Shown here one piece after another: positions 21,898 through 24,886 of a stretch of DNA of 24,886 nt. Position 1 is the stretch's first letter, and each line of letters begins with the position of its first letter. Source of the DNA: an uncultured Lachnospiraceae bacterium (GTDB lineage Bacteria; Bacillota; Clostridia; Lachnospirales; Lachnospiraceae); NCBI GenBank assembly GCA_905236275.1, contig CAJOPI010000252.1, positions 1 to 24,886 on the forward strand, in the 5' to 3' direction. The notes beneath the pieces are model-generated. The model made no database searches. It was not told the origin of the DNA and worked only from the letters and a program-made list of their open reading frames with translations. The position numbers and the translations under genes were made by a program.

Positions 21898-24886
21898 TTA
21901 TTTTTCTTTATAATTCAGTACTTCGTCGAAGATATCACTGTCAGCCTTTATCCTGCTTTCATTTCCTGCCGTTACTAATGCAGAATTAGCATAAATCTTC
22001 CTTAGTTCAGCGACTGCCTTCTCTTTTAGCCCGACTGACGTATTCTTTATATCATTTACCATTTCGACATAATTATTTTCGTCAATCCCATAGATATTCC
22101 TGTTTATCGCCGACATACTTTCACTCCATAAGCCATATATCGACGTGGCGTTACCATAAGCCTTCAGTGCATATCCCTGAAATTCATCTTCTGCAAACTC
22201 AGCAGTTTCCAGATAGTCCGTAATTGATGAGAGCGCATTTGCGGAGTCCTTTACGTTCGGGTCTGAATAAGAATAGTTTAATATAAATGCATTTCTTGCG
22301 CTCATCCGGCTTCCGGCACTGTATGCTCCCATCTGGAATCTTAATTTTGGAATAGTATACTTATCACTTGCGGCATAGATGAAAGGAATGTACGATCCCT
22401 TGAATCTATCGTTTTTGTAGGTGCTTCCCATAAGATAACTGTAATTTTGTGAAGCCTCAACGATGAAAGCAGTTTTTAATGCCGTTACCGGAAGCTCGTA
22501 GCTTTCATAGCTCGCCTCTTTTTCGGATAAAGTATCAAGCTTTTTTCCTGCGGCTGACATTATGCTGTCGGTATCCTTTTTATAAGCTGCCAGCCCGAAA
22601 ATAAGATCAGACTTTGTGAATGCTTTCTTTCTTGCATTATCGAAATCATCTATATATTTGTCAAAAGCCGAATCAGTTTTTTCGATATCTGAAGCAATTT
22701 GAGAAATATAATGGTAATAATCCTGACCACTGCAATCATGCAAAAGTTTGTAAGTATCTGACATAATAGAACCGCTTGCGGCATAAGCATAATTACGTGC
22801 AAGTTCATTAGGGTCAGTCCTGCTCAGGTCAAAGCTTTCAGCATCTCTTGAAATCACATAAGCCATATCTTCCATATCCGAGAGGTCGGTTTCAGTAAGT
22901 ATATGGATAATAAGCTCAAGACTCTTCTCAAAATCAGCCGACAGACCTTTCCAGCTTACCAAAAGCTTTGGCTCATGGTCATCACCGGCATCTTCACCGG
23001 GATAAACCATACTTGTTTCGAAGTCATAAAGATATTTGCTTTCAAGTATATCAAGTTCTTCCGTACTGTATTTTGTGGTTCTGGTTTCAAGAAGCAGATT
23101 GAGATAAGTATTAAGTGCCATAATCTCATCTTTTGACATTCCTGAAAGGTCAAAGGAAATTTCATAAGCAGCCGCTTTTTCTGCGTCAACATTTCCCTTA
23201 TAAAATCTTATTCCGTTTATTTCCTCAACGGTAACATCAGGCGTTGAGAACTTCGGAAGCTCTGAAAGCTCTATAAGAAAATCGTTATTAGGCATTTCAG
23301 TCTCGTTCCATTCATTAAACTCCTTCGTTTCCCGGACCAGAGCCTTTATCTCCTCATCAGTCATTTTCTCTTTCATATCAGACAGATATTTTGCCAGTTT
23401 TTCATCGTGTTCTTCTGCCAATCCCGGTTTAGGAATGTTCGCAATCAGGGCACTGCGTCCGGGTGTCTTCATATTGTTCGCGAGTTCCTTGATCACTGTC
23501 TGGTCTTTGTCTGCCGAAAGCTCTTTCAAAGTATCTTCAAAAACAGAATAATAATCCAGTCTGCCTCTTGCTGACCAGAATACTCCCATTGTCTGGGATA
23601 AATTTATACCTGTATTCGTATTGTTCCTCATAAAGAGTGTATCTAACTCATCTTCTTTTAGAACACTCTCCAGTAGTTCCTGCGAAAAGCCATTCTCTGC
23701 AATTTCATTTATGGTATAGTCCGCAAGATCCTTCAAGGACTGCATCTGATCCTCATTTGCATAATCCATTTTAAAAAGCAGGAAGGGTTTTGCATATTCC
23801 ATGCTCATTGTTACCGATACCGGATTCTTAATCTTCTCTTCCAGCAGTCTTTTATTCATACAGGAAGATGACCTGTTTAAAACGGCTGCAATGATGCTCC
23901 ATTTTACCATGCTTTCAAAGTCGTCCTTCTGCATATCGATTGCATAATATATCTGACCGTTGTTCTCAACCGCATCACCCTCATAAGCCGGAGAATATTT
24001 TACTTCTTTTACATATCCATCTTCTGTGATAAGGTCCTGATATTCAAGCAGGTCAGTTTTGCCTGTATCATATTTTGAAAGATACTCTTTATCTAAAAAA
24101 TCAAGGAATTTCTCAATGTCTAAATTTCCATATAATGTAATAAGGCTGTTGTCAAAATGATAGCATCTGTTGTAGGTTTCGATTGTATGTTCATACGTAA
24201 GATCTTCATAGTTATGCTCTGCTCTTCCGGTAGTATTTGAAGCGTACTCTCCCGGGTAGAGGGAGTCCAAAAGATTGTTCATGCCGTCATCATCGGCATC
24301 TGTCAGATATCCCATATCTTCGGCATATACCGTTCCATTGATATTTATATCTGAATTTTCATCTTCAAGTTCATATCTTAATGCTTCTCTCTTAAAATAG
24401 TTTTCATTTTTGAGAATGTCCGGTTTTACCATACAGCTCATATATACGTCCATCAGTTTCAGCAGTTGTTTCTGACTGTATGATGAAACGGGATACATTG
24501 TTGCTGTCGGATAAGTAAAAGCATTTACGAAAGTTGAATAGGATTTATTATTTATGTCGAAAAACAGGTCGTATGCCGGATATTTTTCGGATGAAGCAAT
24601 TATGGCATGTTCAAAGACATGATTAGTATCCGTTTCATCAACAACGGGAGTCTTGTAGGCAATGCAGAAAGAACATTCATGATCAGTATTCTTTATATAT
24701 ACCAGTTCCGCACCGCTTTTTTCATGCTTATAAAAGCATATATCCGAATTTAGGAGCTTGTTGTTTTCTACTTTTTCAAGCTTAAACCCGCTGTAGCTGC
24801 TGCCGGCATTAAGAGCAGAGTTCCTGCTTTCACCCGTATCAGGAGCAGAGGCTTCGCTTTCACCGGCATCAGGAGCAGAAGCTTCA
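21898..24886 (-). CDS. M16C zinc metalloprotease (PreP-like), cut by the window edge at its N-terminus
   Basis: M16C enzymes are large clam-shaped zinc peptidases that degrade peptides. The frame stays open beyond the ATG at 24498 to the window edge, giving about 995 visible residues. The inverted zinc motif HxxEH reads HVFEH (24607-24621), and a Glu 96 residues later in NGTVYAED (the spacing of the third zinc ligand in plant PreP) completes the site, so it should be active. Before the catalytic part lies a linker of three ten-residue repeats rich in Glu, Ala, Ser, Pro and Gly, then SSYSGFKLEKVENNKL. Such a linker suggests a surface-anchored or secreted protein whose signal peptide lies outside the window. 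Nutritional peptide breakdown near a peptide importer is plausible inference. Confidence 0.88.
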   Translation of the reverse strand, partial: EASAPDAGESEASAPDTGESRNSALNAGSSYSGFKLEKVENNKLLNSDICFYKHEKSGAELVYIKNTDHECSFCIAYKTPVVDETDTNHVFEHAIIASSEKYPAYDLFFDINNKSYSTFVNAFTYPTATMYPVSSYSQKQLLKLMDVYMSCMVKPDILKNENYFKREALRYELEDENSDININGTVYAEDMGYLTDADDDGMNNLLDSLYPGEYASNTTGRAEHNYEDLTYEHTIETYNRCYHFDNSLITLYGNLDIEKFLDFLDKEYLSKYDTGKTDLLEYQDLITEDGYVKEVKYSPAYEGDAVENNGQIYYAIDMQKDDFESMVKWSIIAAVLNRSSSCMNKRLLEEKIKNPVSVTMSMEYAKPFLLFKMDYANEDQMQSLKDLADYTINEIAENGFSQELLESVLKEDELDTLFMRNNTNTGINLSQTMGVFWSARGRLDYYSVFEDTLKELSADKDQTVIKELANNMKTPGRSALIANIPKPGLAEEHDEKLAKYLSDMKEKMTDEEIKALVRETKEFNEWNETEMPNNDFLIELSELPKFSTPDVTVEEINGIRFYKGNVDAEKAAAYEISFDLSGMSKDEIMALNTYLNLLLETRTTKYSTEELDILESKYLYDFETSMVYPGEDAGDDHEPKLLVSWKGLSADFEKSLELIIHILTETDLSDMEDMAYVISRDAESFDLSRTDPNELARNYAYAASGSIMSDTYKLLHDCSGQDYYHYISQIASDIEKTDSAFDKYIDDFDNARKKAFTKSDLIFGLAAYKKDTDSIMSAAGKKLDTLSEKEASYESYELPVTALKTAFIVEASQNYSYLMGSTYKNDRFKGSYIPFIYAASDKYTIPKLRFQMGAYSAGSRMSARNAFILNYSYSDPNVKDSANALSSITDYLETAEFAEDEFQGYALKAYGNATSIYGLWSESMSAINRNIYGIDENNYVEMVNDIKNTSVGLKEKAVAELRKIYANSALVTAGNESRIKADSDIFDEVLNYKEK
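24796..24885 (-). repeat. Tandem 30-bp repeat in the protease linker
   Basis: Three in-frame 30-base units (24856-24885, 24826-24855 and a degenerate 24796-24825) encode EASAPDAGES, EASAPDTGES and RNSALNAGSS. More copies may lie beyond the edge. Such repeats often vary in number between strains. Confidence 0.75.

Noticed and set aside
24498..24498. Protease gene starting at the ATG at 24498
   Set aside because: The frame stays open to the window edge and encodes the essential HVFEH zinc motif upstream of that ATG, so it is an internal methionine.
1..24886. tRNA, rRNA or well-known riboswitch
   Set aside because: I saw no rRNA-like block, no tRNA cloverleaf and no familiar riboswitch core when reading both strands; a covariance-model scan would be needed to be certain.

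Overview
The window looks like the replication and partition region of a secondary replicon (large plasmid, megaplasmid or chromid) from an anaerobic Firmicute, most likely a Butyrivibrio-like Lachnospiraceae. Reasons: moderately AT-rich DNA, strong GGAGG-type ribosome binding sites, lipoproteins with short clostridial signal peptides, and a Rep_3 (RepB-type) initiator next to an iteron field and a ParA/ParB pair. The species call is inference from gene style; no database was searched.

Layout. 1-1183: leader and manA (mannose-6-phosphate isomerase, + strand). 1229-10021: a minus-strand alpha-mannoside utilisation operon, read from right to left as lipoprotein sugar-binding protein, two CUT1 permeases, GH125 exo-alpha-1,6-mannosidase, GntR-type regulator with a LacI-like sensor domain, and GH38 alpha-mannosidase. 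A shared terminator (about 1182-1229) separates it from the convergent manA. 10236-11435: Rep_3 initiator (minus). 11508-12243: iteron-type origin with about 17 recognisable, diverged copies of a motif like TATGGAGAAATTCGGGAAG; mostly forward copies lie on the left and eight reverse copies at about 22-bp pitch on the right. 12499-12735: small membrane protein. 12790-12893: a 104-bp inverted-repeat element. 13206-13263: two palindromes exactly 40 bp apart, over a probable parA promoter. 13281-14988: parA and parB. 15007-15087: a 26-residue membrane microprotein. 15101-20285: a complete oligopeptide/nickel-type ABC importer. 20276-21655: MATE-family exporter (minus). 21898 to the window edge: a large M16C (PreP-like) zinc metalloprotease, cut by the edge.

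How it works together. The sugar operon would import alpha-linked manno-oligosaccharides (N-glycan or mannan fragments), trim them in the cytoplasm with GH125 and GH38, and pass mannose towards glycolysis once phosphorylated, with ManA converting mannose-6-phosphate to fructose-6-phosphate. No transport ATPase gene lies in the operon, so a shared MsmK/MsiK-type ATPase elsewhere is expected. The rep, iteron and par genes would maintain the replicon. No terminator is visible between parB, the microprotein and the peptide importer, so these may form one transcription unit.

The parts least explained by known families are the mirror-arranged iteron field, the paired 18-bp palindromes at parA, the 104-bp structured element, and the two small membrane proteins in the maintenance region.
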